NCBI GenBank assembly: GCA_013152995.1
Contig: JAADFH010000035.1
Location: 1 to 5,685 of the forward strand
Reading direction: 5' to 3'
Source: Methanobacteriota archaeon
Lineage (GTDB): Archaea > Hydrothermarchaeota > Hydrothermarchaeia > Hydrothermarchaeales > BMS3B
DNA: 5,685 nucleotides
The notes under the pieces are model-generated. The model did no database searches, was not told the DNA's origin, and worked only from the letters and a program-made list of their open reading frames with translations. Below, one piece after another: positions 4,056 through 5,685 of the stretch. Position numbers and translations under genes: made by a program. Every line of letters starts with the position of its first letter. Positions within the stretch are counted from its first letter, which is position 1.

Positions 4056-4735
4056 AGTCCCAGCCTCTCAAGCAGCGGGTCCTTCCTGCCTATGCTCCTG
4101 AAAGCCCTCGCCCTGCGCATGCAGGACTCGCACCTCATGCACGGCTTCTCCCCGCCGGTGTAGCAGCTCCAGCTCCACTCCAGCGGTGCACCTATCCTCA
4201 GCCCCAGCTCGGCGATCTCGCTCTTGCTCATCCCCACCAGCGGTGCATGCACCCTGACTCCGGAGAGGGTTGAGAATCCCAGCGCCCTGTTTGCAGCCTC
4301 CACATACTCACGGCTGTTGTCCGGGAAGGTTGCAGCCTCCTCGGCATCAAACCCCACAACCACAGCCTCGCAGCCAAGCGCCTCTGCAAAGCTCGCACCT
4401 ATGTTCACAAAAACCCCATTCCTGTTCGGCACCCAGACCTGCCTTGCGCTCTCCTGCGCAGCCTCTGAGTCAAGCTCCTCCTCAGCCAGCTCCGGCAGGC
4501 TCCTGCCGGAGTTCACCAGCGCCGTGGATGTGATTTCCGCAAGCCACTCAAGCCTCAGCACCCTGTGCCTCACCCCCAGAACCTCGCACACCCTCGCCGA
4601 GTACTCCACCTCACGCTCAGCCGCACGCTGCCCGTAGTCAAAGGTCAGCGCAAGCGCAAGCTCGCCCTGCTTGGACGCAAGCGCCGCCGCAACCACGGAA
4701 TCCATACCCGAGCTCAGCAGAGCAACCACCCTCAA
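4052..4735 (-). CDS. queC: 7-cyano-7-deazaguanine (preQ0) synthase
   Basis: From a TTG at 4735 the product is 227 residues and starts MRVVALLSSGMDS, the PP-loop that binds ATP. The loop reads SSGMDS where SGGxDS is usual. Further QueC marks are LTFDYGQRAAERE, VPNRNGVFVNIGASFAEALG, an AEEAATFPDNSREY segment and the zinc site C-x7-C-x2-C-x2-C (WSCYTGGEKPCMRCESC) near residues 191-205. QueC converts 7-carboxy-7-deazaguanine plus ammonia to preQ0 with ATP. A longer frame opens at a TTG at 4774, but the TATA box at 4785-4778 places transcription start near 4757, downstream of it. GGGGGTGG lies just before the TTG at 4735; a GTG at 4750 is the alternative. No glutaminase (GAT) domain is fused. It is the first gene of the queC-DUF366-queE-DUF123 operon. 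Confidence 0.95.
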   Translation of the reverse strand: MRVVALLSSGMDSVVAAALASKQGELALALTFDYGQRAAEREVEYSARVCEVLGVRHRVLRLEWLAEITSTALVNSGRSLPELAEEELDSEAAQESARQVWVPNRNGVFVNIGASFAEALGCEAVVVGFDAEEAATFPDNSREYVEAANRALGFSTLSGVRVHAPLVGMSKSEIAELGLRIGAPLEWSWSCYTGGEKPCMRCESCMRRARAFRSIGRKDPLLERLGL

Positions 4736-4777
4736 TCTACCACCCCCCACTACACCAAAACCACACGAAGGCAAGGG

Positions 4778-4790
4778 TTATAAAAGGCTT
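4778..4790 (-). promoter_or_regulatory. TATA promoter of the queC operon, lying on the thpR stop codon
   Basis: The minus strand reads AAGCCTTTTATAACC. The TATA core (4785-4778) contains the TAA stop of thpR (4780-4778). Expected initiation near 4757 gives queC a leader of about 22 nt with GGGGGTGG. The BRE part (GTAAGCC) is weak compared with the other promoters here. Confidence 0.6.
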
Positions 4791-5314
4791 ACCCTGCAAA
4801 CCTGCGAGTACCTCGCTCCCGCAGGCGTCAGCGTGCTGCGCATCAGGTGCACCTCCCGCACCTCCACGCTTCCGAGCTCTGCATCAGCATGCCTGGCGAG
4901 GAACTCCCTCACCCCCCTGCTCCTGCCCTTCATCCTGGCAAGCGTCACATGGGGTTTGAAGGCTCTGCGCTCCTTGGAGAAGCCAAGCGCCACAAGCGCC
5001 TTCTCCACCCTGCTGTGGAGCTCTGCAAACGCCTGCTCCGGCTCAGCCGCAGCCCACACCACCCTGGGGCTTGAGGGCGAGGGAAAAGCACCCACGCCCC
5101 TGAGCTCAGCCCTGAAGCCGCGCACGCCTGCGAGCGCCGCCTCAAGGGCGCTGCATATCCCGCCGACAGCGCTTTCAGGCACCTCGCCCAAGAACTTCAG
5201 GGTTACATGCGTGCCCTCGGGTGAAACAGGCTTTGCATGCCTCAAGCCCCTGAGCTCCTCTATCAGCCTGGCAAGCTCGGGGGTGTGGAGGAGGACGGCA
5301 ACAAAAGCGCGCAT
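4778..5314 (-). CDS. thpR: RNA 2',3'-cyclic phosphodiesterase (2H family, '2'-5' RNA ligase')
   Basis: The 178-residue protein begins MRAFVAVLLHTPELARLIEE. It carries the two HxT motifs of the 2H phosphoesterase superfamily in family context: HVTLKFLG (H36, T38) and FKPHVTLAR (H122, T124). Length and the spacing of about 86 residues between motifs fit ThpR. ThpR enzymes hydrolyse RNA 2',3'-cyclic phosphates to 2'-phosphates and can catalyse the reverse 2'-5' joining of tRNA halves in vitro. They are cytosolic, and their physiological role in archaea is unsettled. The ATG at 5314 follows AGGT by 4 nt. Only 18 nt separate it from the FlpD/MvhD-like stop, so the two are probably co-transcribed. 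Its TAA lies within the queC TATA box. No missing catalytic residue was seen. Confidence 0.93.
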   Translation of the reverse strand: MRAFVAVLLHTPELARLIEELRGLRHAKPVSPEGTHVTLKFLGEVPESAVGGICSALEAALAGVRGFRAELRGVGAFPSPSSPRVVWAAAEPEQAFAELHSRVEKALVALGFSKERRAFKPHVTLARMKGRSRGVREFLARHADAELGSVEVREVHLMRSTLTPAGARYSQVCRVSLL

Positions 5315-5332
5315 GCTACCTGGCGGCGCCCC

Positions 5333-5685
5333 TCAGCGGGCTCGGACCGAGCTTCTTTCCACGAACTCCTTCATCGTGCTTGCAAACCTCTCGCCCTCGG
5401 CTGCAGAAATCCAGCGCAGCATCAGGCGCTCTGGCTCTATTCCGAGCTCTGGCAGCAGCTTCTTGAGCATCTGCACCCTCTTCTCAGCCTTCAGGTTCCC
5501 CGAGACGTAGTGGCAATCACCTATGTGGCAGCCAGCCACAAGCACGCCATCAGCACCCTCTGCAAAGGCTTTGAGCACGAACGCCGGGTCAAGACGTGCA
5601 GTGCACATCAGGCGTATAATCCTGGCGTTCGGCGGATACTGCAGCCTTGACGTTCCTGCGAGGTCTCCTCCTGCATACGAACACC
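5333..5685 (-). CDS. MvhD/FlpD-like iron-sulfur subunit (C-terminal part, runs off right edge)
   Basis: The frame is open to the window edge and the visible 116 residues start [20 protein letters not shown]. It continues with [20 protein letters not shown] and [20 protein letters not shown]. These are the core motifs of the methyl-viologen-reducing hydrogenase delta subunit family, whose cysteines bind a [2Fe-2S] cluster. Bases 5685-5684 (GG) are compatible with a preceding Trp, giving the usual WCSY. Family members pass electrons between a hydrogenase or formate dehydrogenase and heterodisulfide-reductase-type HdrA complexes in methanogens and sulfate-reducing archaea. An ATG at 5608 lies in frame, but it falls inside the conserved domain and is not the start. 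Roughly 25 N-terminal residues are missing, judged from a usual length near 140. Which hydrogenase or Hdr partner it serves cannot be seen here. Confidence 0.93.
   Translation of the reverse strand, partial: CSYAGGDLAGTSRLQYPPNARIIRLMCTARLDPAFVLKAFAEGADGVLVAGCHIGDCHYVSGNLKAEKRVQMLKKLLPELGIEPERLMLRWISAAEGERFASTMKEFVERSSVRAR

Noticed and set aside
4671..5510. Long plus-strand open frame (279 codons) opposite thpR and the FlpD-like gene
   Set aside because: It is antisense to two genes with clear catalytic or cluster motifs. Its product is Ser/Ala/Pro-rich low-information sequence typical of shadows in GC-rich DNA.

Overview
The window looks like a piece of a euryarchaeal chromosome. Most starts are preceded by archaeal BRE/TATA elements and SD motifs of the GGAGGT/GGTGA type. 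One transcript appears leaderless. The gene content is archaeal or euryarchaeal: Fap7/AK6 adenylate kinase, DUF366, DUF123, a QueC/QueE 7-deazaguanine set, an MvhD/FlpD-type Hdr-linked iron-sulfur subunit, and an S-layer-like secretory start. Genes are GC-rich and the intergenic regions AT-rich. A thermophilic Archaeoglobi- or methanogen-like lineage fits, but I cannot name a species.

Layout. (1) 1-119, minus: the first 39 codons of an exported, S-layer-like protein, driven by two tandem near-identical promoters (164-248). (2) 354-488, plus: a 44-residue orphan protein whose stop codon abuts the stop of the next, convergent gene. (3) 489-1151, minus: a small stand-alone siroheme/[4Fe-4S] sulfite/nitrite-reductase-type protein. 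(4) 1152-1325: a divergent AT-rich control region with a long dyad (1232-1285) between two promoters. (5) 1326-2403, plus: an HTH regulator of unknown sensor type, then an AK6/Fap7 adenylate kinase starting inside the regulator's 3' end. (6) 2396-4735, minus: queC, DUF366, queE and a DUF123 (GIY-YIG-like) gene, tightly overlapped and read from one promoter lying on the stop codon of the gene upstream. (7) 4778-5685, minus: the RNA 2',3'-cyclic phosphodiesterase ThpR and, 18 nt upstream of it, the C-terminal part of an MvhD/FlpD-like subunit that runs off the right edge.

How the genes work together. QueE makes 7-carboxy-7-deazaguanine and QueC converts it to preQ0, the base that archaeal TGT inserts into tRNA on the way to archaeosine. 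DUF366 sits between them with overlapping start/stop codons, so it is a strong candidate for an undescribed partner in this pathway. The DUF123 gene has no ATG, GTG or TTG start that would keep its first conserved strand. Its frame is open back to the queE TAG and continuous with queE across it. ThpR (tRNA/RNA 2',3'-cyclic phosphate chemistry) and Fap7/AK6 (small-subunit rRNA maturation) add to an RNA-processing flavour. The MvhD-like and siroheme proteins point to anaerobic redox metabolism.

No tRNA, rRNA, CRISPR array, IS element or convincing terminator was seen.
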